Shown one piece after another: positions 1-5,896 of a stretch of DNA of 6,064 nucleotides (position 1 is the first letter of the stretch; each line of letters begins with the position of its first letter). Below the pieces are notes generated by a model, which was not told the origin of the DNA, searched no databases, and saw nothing but the letters and a program-made list of their open reading frames with translations. Source of the stretch: Marinospirillum sp. (GTDB taxonomy: Bacteria > Pseudomonadota > Gammaproteobacteria > Pseudomonadales > Halomonadaceae); NCBI RefSeq assembly GCF_014859565.1, contig NZ_JACUUA010000191.1:1-6064 (forward strand), written 5' to 3'. The position numbers were made by a program, and so were the translations under genes.

Positions 1-364
1 TCATGCAGTGATAACTGGACTGCTTGCCGTGTTTGCGTTTGAACTTGGGGTAACGCGCAGGCAGCTTGAGATCAAAGAAGCTCTGAAAGGCCTTATCCAG
101 ATTGATCACAGCCTGCTGAAGCGCAATCGAATCAAAATCTTTGAGCCAGTGATACTTGCGAGATTTCTTCGCCACGGCCAGTAGGGGCTTGAGGTCCTTT
201 TTGGCTTTGAGCTTGGTTCCATGACGCTTATACTGGCTACTGATGATATGCAAAGCCTTATTGTACGCAAAACGCACAGCACCGAACTGGCGGTTTAAAA
301 ATTCCGCCTGCTCAGGTGTGGGATAAATGCGTACTTTTGTGGCCTTTAACATTTCAGTGCTCAT
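1..364 (-). CDS. tnpB: TnpB (OrfB) of IS200/IS605 family, N-terminal part, open at left edge
   Basis: This frame gives 121 uninterrupted codons from the ATG at 364 to the window edge. The translation starts MSTEMLKATKVRIYPTPEQA, and continues with FGAVRFAYNKAL, KKDLKPLL, DSIALQQAVINLDKAF, ARYPKFKRKHGKQSSY. This is the N-terminal helix-turn-helix plus the start of the nucleic-acid-binding region typical of TnpB; the family is usually about 370-400 residues, so the RuvC-like catalytic domain (DED residues) and zinc finger are off the left edge. Known for the family: TnpB is an RNA-guided DNA nuclease using an RNA from the element's right end. The first ATG (364) follows an AAAGAAG stretch that could serve as a weak ribosome site; the ATG four codons later is an alternative and begins the more usual family N-terminus (MLKATK...). 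No frameshift is seen in the visible part, so the gene may be intact. Confidence 0.93.
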   Translation of the reverse strand, partial: MSTEMLKATKVRIYPTPEQAEFLNRQFGAVRFAYNKALHIISSQYKRHGTKLKAKKDLKPLLAVAKKSRKYHWLKDFDSIALQQAVINLDKAFQSFFDLKLPARYPKFKRKHGKQSSYHCM

Positions 365-379
365 TGATATACTTCTTTC

Positions 380-407
380 ATTATAAGCCGTCAAGGTCAT
401 ATTTCAA
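380..407 (-). promoter_or_regulatory. Sigma70-type promoter for tnpB
   Basis: On the minus strand, TTGAAA (402-407) and a perfect TATAAT (380-385) are separated by 16 nt. Transcription would start near 373, about 10 nt before the tnpB start codon at 364, giving a very short leader. Both hexamers are close to consensus. A second TTGAC at 390-394 is too near the -10 to act as its -35 box. The call rests on sequence match alone. Confidence 0.6.
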
Positions 408-489
408 GTGAGTGAACACCATAAAGAATTGCTATACGCCGGATACGCATACTCAATACCCACATACCCCGACAAAGCAAAAGTGCAGC

Positions 490-565
490 GCTCTGGTCAC
501 GCTCCTACTTTGCCTGTAGTGCAGGCGGGGCAACGATTGAGACTTTGCGTGAGTAGGTGCAGAGC
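490..565. other. Nested stem structure (candidate structured RNA or folded single-stranded IS left end)
   Basis: Several complementary arms nest inside one another. GCTCTG (490-495) pairs with CAGAGC (560-565), CCTACT (504-509) with AGTAGG (552-557), and GCCTG (512-516) with CAGGC (522-526) around a 5-nt loop. All these pairs are exact. The arms lie in order, so one RNA or one DNA strand could form a long interrupted stem with a small hairpin inside. It lies upstream of the tnpB promoter, so it is probably not in the tnpB message unless transcription reads through from the leg operon. In IS200/IS605 elements folded single-stranded ends are recognised by TnpA, which is the simplest explanation. 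An independent small RNA is possible but unsupported. Confidence 0.45.
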
Positions 566-582
566 CAAGCCACCCCTGAATA

Positions 583-629
583 GAACCGCTGCGCGGTTCC
601 CGCTTATATCCCCGCCCGATTGGGCGAGG
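583..629. repeat. Two adjacent palindromes, probable left-end hairpins of the IS element
   Basis: The first palindrome is perfect: GAACCGC (583-589), loop TGC, GCGGTTC (593-599). The second has arms 610-617 and 622-629 around the loop GATT; it is GC-rich with a single C/A mismatch (612/627). They are separated by 10 nt of AT-richer sequence. Such GC hairpins just inside the tip are a hallmark of IS200/IS605 ends. Either could also act as a transcription terminator for the upstream leg operon, but neither is followed by a T-run in the minus direction, so an intrinsic terminator role is unlikely. Confidence 0.6.
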
Positions 630-644
630 GTTTACGCGGATTTT

Positions 645-707
645 GCTAAGTTCGTGGCTGTATTTTGCCAATTGAAGGGTTGAATCAGGCATTCCAATTC
701 GTTCCAT
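645..707 (-). pseudogene. Possible 5' stub of the next operon gene, cut by the IS element (tentative)
   Basis: An ATG at 707 lies 3 nt after the stop of the NeuC/LegG gene, the tight spacing seen elsewhere in this operon. It opens a frame reading MERIGMPDSTLQLAKYSHEL before entering the palindromic IS end near 645. I do not recognise the start of any CMP-sugar synthetase (expected to begin with an IPARGGSKR-type motif) or other expected pathway enzyme in it. There is no convincing Shine-Dalgarno before the ATG. It could simply be intergenic DNA. The frame stays open to 453, but the part over the palindromes reads as low-complexity shadow coding and should not be taken as protein. Confidence 0.2.
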
Positions 708-710
708 GGG

Positions 711-1886
711 TCAAGTACGATCAATAGCTGGCAGGTTATAAAATTTTTTCTTTAGAATATTTTCTAACGGATAATCAGCAAGAGTTTTGACAATGGCTTT
801 GCTCGCGCCACCATTGCCATACGGATTATCAACAGACTTTAGGGTTTTCCGGAATTGTGGAGCATATATTTGCTTTAGTGCTCTTAGGATTTCTTCCTTT
901 AAAGGCTGACAATCAATCACACTCTTTGCTTTTAATCTTCCTCTTTGGCGGTCACCTATATTGATTGTGGCAATACCGAACGATGGTGCTTCTGCTAGGC
1001 CGCTTGAGGAGTTACCTACTACACCATCAATCTGTGCTAGGCATGAGAAGTAACGTAATTGTCCCAATGAGGTAAAAACGTACGAGTTTGGATGGTTATT
1101 AACGAACTCCCGAACCATGGAACTCAGTGCACGCCCACCAGTGTCTGCATTAGGAAGAGTAAAAATGAGCTGTGTATCTTTTAGCTCGCTCAGTGCCGCG
1201 AGCAGTTCGCTCATCTGAGCTGAGGAGCTAGCCCCTCCTTCTAAAGTAACCGGATGGAATGTAATTAGAAGATTCTTTTCACCAAAGAGAAAATCAATAG
1301 ATTGTTCAAGTTCTTCCCTGCTCAGTAGTTTGATCTGCTTGATAGCATCAATTCCCATTCCGCCAACATTAAACACACACTCTGGCTGCTCACCTAACTG
1401 AATAACACGCTTTTTATAATCCTCGGCAGCCACGAAGTGCAAATGAGACATTTTAGTAATGGAATGGCGAATAGCTTCATCAAAGGCACCTTCCGTTGTT
1501 TCTCCACCATGAAGATGAGCCACTGGGATTCTGGCAATCAAGGCTGATGAGACAGCAGCGAAAATTTCAAATCGATCTCCGAGAACTATAATCAAATCAG
1601 GTCGCAGGCGATTGTAAACATCTGCAAAACCGATCATGCCTAGTCCCATAGATTTGGTTACGGCAGTGCTGGAGTCTGCACTCAGAAGCATTTCTACCTC
1701 AGCATCAATGCTAAAACCTGCTTCTTCAATTTCATGATAGGTGGATCCAAACTCAGGTGACAAATGCATACCTGTTGCTATTACCTGCAATTCCAATGCA
1801 GGATGGCTTTGTATTTCCTGCATCAACCACCGGAGTAATCCAAATTCTGCCCGTGTACCTGTAACAATGCAGACTTTACGCTTCAT
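711..1886 (-). CDS. legG: Hydrolysing UDP/GDP-sugar 2-epimerase, NeuC/LegG type
   Basis: This 391-residue protein belongs to the UDP-N-acetylglucosamine 2-epimerase family, of the hydrolysing NeuC/LegG branch. Visible motifs are GTRAEFG (10-16, N-terminal nucleotide-sugar site), GDRFE (103-107), HLHGGE (124-129), DEAIRHSITK (136-145), FHPVT (210-214), NSSSG (302-306) and IGDRQRGR (320-327). The length is normal for the family (about 375-390). In the legionaminic pathway the enzyme turns nucleotide-linked 2,4-diacetamido-trideoxyglucose into free 2,4-diacetamido-2,4,6-trideoxymannose plus nucleotide, in the cytoplasm, feeding the synthase encoded just upstream. A LegC-type aminotransferase and dehydratase in the same operon favour LegG over NeuC (UDP-GlcNAc to ManNAc). 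The choice between UDP and GDP substrates cannot be read from sequence. The start ATG overlaps the stop of the synthase gene (ATGA), suggesting translational coupling; no strong ribosome site is seen. Confidence 0.92.
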   Translation of the reverse strand: MKRKVCIVTGTRAEFGLLRWLMQEIQSHPALELQVIATGMHLSPEFGSTYHEIEEAGFSIDAEVEMLLSADSSTAVTKSMGLGMIGFADVYNRLRPDLIIVLGDRFEIFAAVSSALIARIPVAHLHGGETTEGAFDEAIRHSITKMSHLHFVAAEDYKKRVIQLGEQPECVFNVGGMGIDAIKQIKLLSREELEQSIDFLFGEKNLLITFHPVTLEGGASSSAQMSELLAALSELKDTQLIFTLPNADTGGRALSSMVREFVNNHPNSYVFTSLGQLRYFSCLAQIDGVVGNSSSGLAEAPSFGIATINIGDRQRGRLKAKSVIDCQPLKEEILRALKQIYAPQFRKTLKSVDNPYGNGGASKAIVKTLADYPLENILKKKFYNLPAIDRT

Positions 1887-2884
1887 AATTCGATTAGCTC
1901 ATCTTCACTGAAGTTGCGTGGAGCTGTACGACCTATTACTTCATCCCACCTCATGGGTGAAATACCCGTCCCGGGACGTTTTGTCGTCAAGTTTTCCGTA
2001 GTGAAAATCTCCCCTATCTTGATATCACGCATTGCAACTAGGGATTTTCTTGCGATGGATTTATTCTTTATTTCGCTAGTGCTAGGGCGTTTGATGCCAT
2101 CACCTAAAGCGCGCTCAATATTTCGAATACCCACTACCATTGCTTTTAATTCATCGGGCTCAAGGCTCGCTCTATGATCCGGTCCGGGTAAGTTGCGATC
2201 CAAGGTGAAGTGCTTTTCAATGACAGATGCACCCAATGCTACCGCTGCTATTGATACTTCAATACCCGGTGTATGGTCTGAATAACCTACAGCAACCCCT
2301 AGGGCTTTACCGATGTTCACCATGGCACGAAGATTAACGTCCTCCATGGGAGTTGGATACTCCGTGGTACAGTGGAGCACCGTGATTTTCTCTCTTTGCG
2401 TTCCTGATAGCTCAATCGCGTTAATAGCAGCTTCTATCTCACCAAGGTTTGCCATACCTGTCGAGAGTAATACGGGTCTACCTGTGCGGGTAAGATATCG
2501 AAGGTATGGAAGATTGGTAAGTTCGCCAGAGGGAACCTTTACGAGCTCGGGATTAAATGACTCAAGCAGGTCAATACTGTCAAAATCAAAGGCTGTAGAA
2601 AAGAAACCAATGCCGTATGCTTTACACTCTTCAGCTAATATTAGGTGGTCGGCTTTAGATAACTCAAGCTTTTGCACCATATCAAACTGAGACTCATTCG
2701 GATCAGTTGCTGCTTTTTGATATTCTGCTTTAGGTGCTAGACGCGATATGTTTTTGTTAGTAACAAAACTCTGGAACTTCACAAGGTCAGCACCAGATTC
2801 CGCTGCAATTTTTATTAATTTTTTAGCAAGAGAAAGGTCACCATTATGGTTAACTCCGGCTTCTGCTATAATTAAGGTCTTCAC
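1883..2884 (-). CDS. legI: N,N'-diacetyllegionaminate (sialic-acid-type) synthase, NeuB/LegI family
   Basis: The enzyme condenses a 6-carbon N-acyl mannosamine-type sugar with phosphoenolpyruvate to form a nine-carbon nonulosonic acid. From the GTG at 2884 it has 333 residues: a TIM barrel with AEAGVNHNG (7-15), VKFQ (35-38), VPSGE (117-121), STGMA (141-145), YSDHTPG (201-207) and EKHFTLD (223-229), then a C-terminal antifreeze-like SAF domain from about residue 278 (ARKSLVAMRDIKIGE, KRPGTGISP). His204 and His225 match in spacing the two metal-binding histidines known in NeuB, and Arg303 sits where the substrate-contacting SAF arginine is expected. An upstream ATG at 2932 is in frame, but it would add 16 residues with no family match. 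The GTG has AAGGAG at 2891-2896 with a 6-nt spacer and forms a GTGA overlap with the acetyltransferase stop. Operon context favours legionaminic acid over Neu5Ac. The PseI (pseudaminic acid) alternative is not supported, because PseB/PseC/PseG-like partners are lacking. Confidence 0.93.
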   Translation of the reverse strand: MKTLIIAEAGVNHNGDLSLAKKLIKIAAESGADLVKFQSFVTNKNISRLAPKAEYQKAATDPNESQFDMVQKLELSKADHLILAEECKAYGIGFFSTAFDFDSIDLLESFNPELVKVPSGELTNLPYLRYLTRTGRPVLLSTGMANLGEIEAAINAIELSGTQREKITVLHCTTEYPTPMEDVNLRAMVNIGKALGVAVGYSDHTPGIEVSIAAVALGASVIEKHFTLDRNLPGPDHRASLEPDELKAMVVGIRNIERALGDGIKRPSTSEIKNKSIARKSLVAMRDIKIGEIFTTENLTTKRPGTGISPMRWDEVIGRTAPRNFSEDELIEL

Positions 2885-3516
2885 CTTATTCTCCTTGCTG
2901 GAGTACCAACATAGACGGCATTTTTTTCGCAATCATTGATTACGACTGAACCAGAACCAATTACTGTGCCTGCACCTATAATCAGTTTTTTATTTATACT
3001 GCCCTGATTAATTACCGCACCTGTTCCAATCCAGCACTTTTCCTTGATAATAACATTACCTGAAACGTGTGCGCCTGGTGCCAAGTTTACAAAGTTCTCA
3101 AGAACCACATCGTGACCAACGGTTGAGTTTAAATTAAAAATATTGAAATCGCCGATTTTTATATTGCTGGTTAAGCGTGCGCCTGCACAAACTATAACCC
3201 CATGGCTAGATTCTAGCTGTTGCCTTTGTTTGTACCCAAAGCTTGCATCGGGATGGATAAGGTTAATAAAATTAATGGTTCCTTCATAACGCTTCGCAAC
3301 TTTTTCACGAATGGCATTTTCACCAATTCCTATTGTGAATTCGCCGCCATGAAGTTGGTTTATTTCTTTCTCAAGAATGACCTCGCATGGAAATTCCCAA
3401 GATTTTAATTCTTCTTCATCACGTGCAATAAAGAATGGTTCATACATCAATTCACGGCCGATATCGGCAACTTCTCGGGCAAAGCCGGAGGTACCAAATA
3501 TTCCTAATTTTTTCAT
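2881..3516 (-). CDS. legH: Sugar N-acetyltransferase, PglD/NeuD/LegH type
   Basis: The 211-residue protein has the two-part build of the PglD/NeuD family. An N-terminal Rossmann-like sugar-binding domain carries GIFGTSGFAREV (5-16), and from about residue 88 (HPDASFG) a left-handed beta-helix of hexapeptide repeats follows (NIKIGDF, VVLENF, NVIIKEK, CWIGTGA, LIIGAGTVIGSGS), ending in VGTPARRI. His135 in STVGHD matches the catalytic base position known in PglD. Members use acetyl-CoA and act as trimers. Here it would acetylate the C4 amino group made by the neighbouring LegC-type aminotransferase, giving the diacetamido sugar used by the 2-epimerase. A NeuD-like O-acetyltransferase role is the alternative, but the operon needs an N-acetyltransferase and this is the only candidate. 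The stop overlaps the synthase start (GTGA). The ribosome site (GGTG, about 7 nt before the ATG) is weak. Confidence 0.88.
   Translation of the reverse strand: MKKLGIFGTSGFAREVADIGRELMYEPFFIARDEEELKSWEFPCEVILEKEINQLHGGEFTIGIGENAIREKVAKRYEGTINFINLIHPDASFGYKQRQQLESSHGVIVCAGARLTSNIKIGDFNIFNLNSTVGHDVVLENFVNLAPGAHVSGNVIIKEKCWIGTGAVINQGSINKKLIIGAGTVIGSGSVVINDCEKNAVYVGTPARRIR
2891..2896 (-). promoter_or_regulatory. Ribosome binding site that fixes the legI start
   Basis: AAGGAG on the minus strand stands 6 nt before the GTG at 2884. This is the strongest Shine-Dalgarno in the window. It lies inside the end of the acetyltransferase gene and argues against the longer reading frame from the ATG at 2932. 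Confidence 0.8.
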
Positions 3517-3591
3517 GAAGATACACCAAGATTTAGTTGTTATTAATTTATTACTTGTTACAGTTTCTAAAGGCGTCGCTTTATACCTGAT
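3517..3591 (-). other. AT-rich 75-nt gap between the DUF2920 gene and legH
   Basis: This is the only non-coding gap inside the operon. It is AT-rich on its legH-proximal side. On the minus strand it holds TATAAA- and TAATAA-like stretches, but none has a convincing -35 box at a normal distance, and I see no hairpin followed by a T-run. I find no firm promoter or terminator in it. Confidence 0.4.
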
Positions 3592-4737
3592 TCAGCTGCA
3601 GGTGTTGTTCTCTATATCTAAGGATAAAATGTCTGTTGTATTTCTGAAAATATATAAAGAGTTCCCTGCCTTGTATCTTGCTTCTGAATTGACTTTTGCT
3701 TCAAAGGCTGTGTTTCTGGTGGCTTCGTAACAGTCATCAAAAAAGCTTATCATCGAAAGCCCCATTCCGTGATCAAGGGTCTTTATGCGATTTATTTCAA
3801 GGTCCTTTTCATCAAATAATTCTAGTTTTATTTTTTCGAAGCCGTTTTTTTTCATTGCATCAATCATCGCTACTTTTTCACTGACTGGCGCAATAAGATG
3901 ATCCTTGTTTGAGTGGTAGAATACAAATTCAGTACTGTTGGCGCCCTGTTCTGCCATTTGTATTATTTGGTGTTCTGAAAAAGAGCGTATTTCAGCTTTT
4001 GCACCCTCAAAAGAGTTGGGTTTTTCTGGCGCAAGTGTCCAGGGAGATTTGGTAAACAGTTTGGCTGTGAGCCTTTCTGTAACCTTTACAGTAAATTCTG
4101 GCAGCTCTAAATTCCTTCCAATAATATAAGCAAGATTTGGATTTGCCCAAGAGGAGTTATCAAATACTGATTTGATTGTTCCAGGTTTTATTTTTGCAAC
4201 CAAGTTAGCGAGGTAGTCGCCATACGATGAACCTATCAATATAACATTGTTTTTGTTTATCTCGAACCGGTTCAATGCGTCGTTGATTGCATTGGCGATG
4301 TCAATCGCAGCAAGTATACCAAAGTTTTGATACTCGCCTCGTGGTGGGGCAAGTCCGGCGGTGAAATGCAGTGATGCCTCTTGCTCTTCGGCAAAATATT
4401 CGAGCTGCTCAAGCCAGTTTTCTGGTTCAAATGTTGGTATTAGCTTTCTGATGGACTGTATATCACTGGGCTCAAAATAAATTTTTGCACCCGTAGCTGG
4501 TCTGGATCCAATGCAGAAGTAGTCAACCGTCATGGCAGCTAGTTGATGTTTTTCATAAATCTTTTTGCAAAAGGTGTTTCTGTATTCTCCGAGGTCATCA
4601 CCAAAACCCGGGATATATACAACAAGTCCATCTTTTGAATCTGCTCCATAAATACTGTATGAGCACGACCTATTATCTTTTGTTTCTGGAAAAAGTTCTG
4701 TATCAGAAGGGCTTTCAAAATTGACAGTTATTTTCAT
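3592..4737 (-). CDS. DUF2920-family protein, probable alpha/beta-hydrolase fold, in a nonulosonate operon
   Basis: The product is 381 residues from the ATG at 4737; a GTG at 4740 would add one residue, and neither start has a clear ribosome site. Segments such as VVYIPGFGDD (about 39-48), YFCIGSRPATGAKIY (73-87), RGEYQNFGI (133-141) and VFDNSSWAN (191-199) match what I remember of DUF2920, a family best known as several phase-variable copies (the '617 family') in Campylobacter flagellar glycosylation loci. No reaction is established for it to my knowledge. The layout suggests a serine hydrolase: a beta-strand then GSSYG (169-173) with Ser171 as nucleophile, Asp279 in NKDHLIAP as possible acid, and His333 in LDHGMG as base. 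No signal peptide or membrane segment is seen, so it should be cytoplasmic. It lies between the aminotransferase and acetyltransferase genes, 1-4 nt after legC, which suggests it works on the nonulosonate or its carrier protein, for example adding or removing an acyl group. That role is inference. Confidence 0.82.
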   Translation of the reverse strand: MKITVNFESPSDTELFPETKDNRSCSYSIYGADSKDGLVVYIPGFGDDLGEYRNTFCKKIYEKHQLAAMTVDYFCIGSRPATGAKIYFEPSDIQSIRKLIPTFEPENWLEQLEYFAEEQEASLHFTAGLAPPRGEYQNFGILAAIDIANAINDALNRFEINKNNVILIGSSYGDYLANLVAKIKPGTIKSVFDNSSWANPNLAYIIGRNLELPEFTVKVTERLTAKLFTKSPWTLAPEKPNSFEGAKAEIRSFSEHQIIQMAEQGANSTEFVFYHSNKDHLIAPVSEKVAMIDAMKKNGFEKIKLELFDEKDLEINRIKTLDHGMGLSMISFFDDCYEATRNTAFEAKVNSEARYKAGNSLYIFRNTTDILSLDIENNTCS

Positions 4738-4741
4738 CACA

Positions 4742-5896
4742 TTAATTTTTTATGCTGCTGGGAAGATTGACGAGACGCTCTGAAATAAATTCGGAGTTAC
4801 TGAGATCGCCACGAAGACAGGTGTTATAAATGTTCAGCTGATGCATCAGCTTCCAAACTGGTCGAGTCATAACATTCTTGTTATTTGTAGTTTCCAGTAA
4901 GTGGTTTCTTGCTTCAGGGTCTGGGCAGATGATTGCATTCAGCCAGTAATTGCTTCTACAGCCTTCCGGTTCGGATATAAAGCTGTAGTTAGTAGTGTGA
5001 AAAAAGTCTTGATAATAGGCGGCCAGCTGGCGTTTTTCTTCTATAAATTCATTCAGTTGTAATAACTGGGCACACCCCAATGCTGCATTAAGATTAGGTA
5101 GGCGGTAATTATAACCTACTTCATCATGCTCATACTCATAAGCGTGAGGCAGCTTGGCTGTTGTAGATAGGTGTTTGGCTCTTGCTCCGATTTCTTCTCC
5201 GGCCAGCAACATTCCACCGCCACCGGTAGTAATGATTTTATTGCCATTGAAGCTCAGGGTGCCGAGTAACCCAAAGGTGCCGGTATGACGTCCATGGTAG
5301 AGGCTTCCAAGGGATTCTGCGGCATCTTCTACTAAGGCTAGATGCCATTTTTGACATACAAGAATCAGGCCGTGAAGATCGGCTGGGTGGCCAAAGGTAT
5401 GCATTGGGACACAGGCTCTGATGATGCGATTGCTATCACGATGACGGCAGTAACCTTGATCATCTATGAAAGCTTCGGACTCCAGCCAGGTTTCCATTGC
5501 AGTAGGAGAAAGGCCAAGGGTGTGCCGATCTATATCAATAAAAACAGGGTCAGCGCCGCAGTAATGAATTGCGTTGCATGTAGCAACAAAAGTCAGGGGC
5601 TGGGTAATTACCAAATCATTTTGCTGTACACCTGCAAGCTTTAGAGCAAGGTGAAGCGCAGCAGTACCATTCACAACAGCAACGGCTCTTGGGCTGCCTG
5701 TGTACTGAGCCATATCCTGTTCAAAGCGATCAACAAATGAGCCTACGCTGGAGACAAAAGTGGATTCGATGGTTTCTGTAACGAACTCTTTTTCATTCCC
5801 CCTGAAAACAGGGGCGTGAAGTGGAATAAAATCTTGGGTTTGGTAATGATCCCGAACCATCTGGATGATGCTCTGAATAACTACGCCATCAGACAT
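4742..5896 (-). CDS. legC: PLP-dependent sugar 4-aminotransferase, LegC type
   Basis: This 384-residue protein is a DegT/DnrJ/EryC1-type aspartate-aminotransferase-fold enzyme. It moves an amino group from glutamate onto C4 of the 4-keto sugar nucleotide produced by the dehydratase encoded upstream. The PLP lysine is Lys220 in SFNGNKIITTGGGG; Asp191 in VEDAAESLG should contact the pyridine nitrogen. Other family marks are LHAPVFRGNEKEFV (26-39), STFVSSVG (45-52), NGTAALHLAL (76-85), QPLTFVATCNAI (99-110) and GYNYRLPNLNAALGCAQL (261-278). The N-terminal LHAPVF/GNEK/STFVSSVG pattern is the one I associate with LegC enzymes of legionaminic-acid loci rather than with PseC or PglE. The ATG at 5896 has AGGA at 5904-5907, 7 nt away, and overlaps the dehydratase stop by 8 nt. 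The DUF2920 gene follows almost immediately. Confidence 0.92.
   Translation of the reverse strand: MSDGVVIQSIIQMVRDHYQTQDFIPLHAPVFRGNEKEFVTETIESTFVSSVGSFVDRFEQDMAQYTGSPRAVAVVNGTAALHLALKLAGVQQNDLVITQPLTFVATCNAIHYCGADPVFIDIDRHTLGLSPTAMETWLESEAFIDDQGYCRHRDSNRIIRACVPMHTFGHPADLHGLILVCQKWHLALVEDAAESLGSLYHGRHTGTFGLLGTLSFNGNKIITTGGGGMLLAGEEIGARAKHLSTTAKLPHAYEYEHDEVGYNYRLPNLNAALGCAQLLQLNEFIEEKRQLAAYYQDFFHTTNYSFISEPEGCRSNYWLNAIICPDPEARNHLLETTNNKNVMTRPVWKLMHQLNIYNTCLRGDLSNSEFISERLVNLPSSIKN

Larger units (their letters stand above)
1..645 (-). mobile_element. IS200/IS605-family (tnpB-carrying) element, left-end portion; right boundary approximate
   Basis: The sequence shows a tnpB reading frame leaving the window at base 1, preceded on its 5' side by its own promoter and by GC-rich palindromes at 490-630. 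Members of this family carry subterminal hairpins instead of terminal inverted repeats and make no target duplication, so the exact tip cannot be fixed by eye. I place it near 640-650 only because family left-end hairpins usually sit some 10-20 nt inside the tip. No tnpA (Y1 transposase) frame is present between tnpB and the palindromes, so this is either a tnpB-only (IS1341-like) element or has tnpA beyond the left edge. The other end, which in this family encodes the guide (omega) RNA, lies outside the window. Confidence 0.7.

Noticed and set aside
390..394. TTGAC motif as -35 box for the tnpB promoter
   Set aside because: It lies only a few bases from TATAAT; the TTGAAA at 402-407 has the proper 16-nt spacing.
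610..629. GC-rich hairpin as intrinsic terminator of the leg operon
   Set aside because: In the direction of operon transcription it is followed by ATATAAGCGGG, not a T-run, so it fits an IS-end hairpin better.
481..640. CRISPR-like or tandem repeat array
   Set aside because: The repeated elements are inverted arms of different sequence and spacing, with no direct repeat recurring at regular intervals.
408..683. Plus-strand 91-codon open frame over the IS left end
   Set aside because: It overlaps the tnpB promoter and the hairpins, has no recognisable protein motif and no upstream ribosome site; it is likely a chance frame in GC-rich palindromic DNA.
453..707. An 84-codon minus-strand open frame read as a complete small gene
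   Set aside because: Most of it runs through the palindromic IS end, the translation is arginine/serine-rich and unlike any family I know, and there is no ribosome site. Only the first ~20 codons are kept, as a tentative stub.
1914..5644. Plus-strand open frames of 60-125 codons opposite the operon genes
   Set aside because: All lie antisense to strongly supported genes with clear family motifs, and their translations show no domain; they are shadows of the minus-strand genes.
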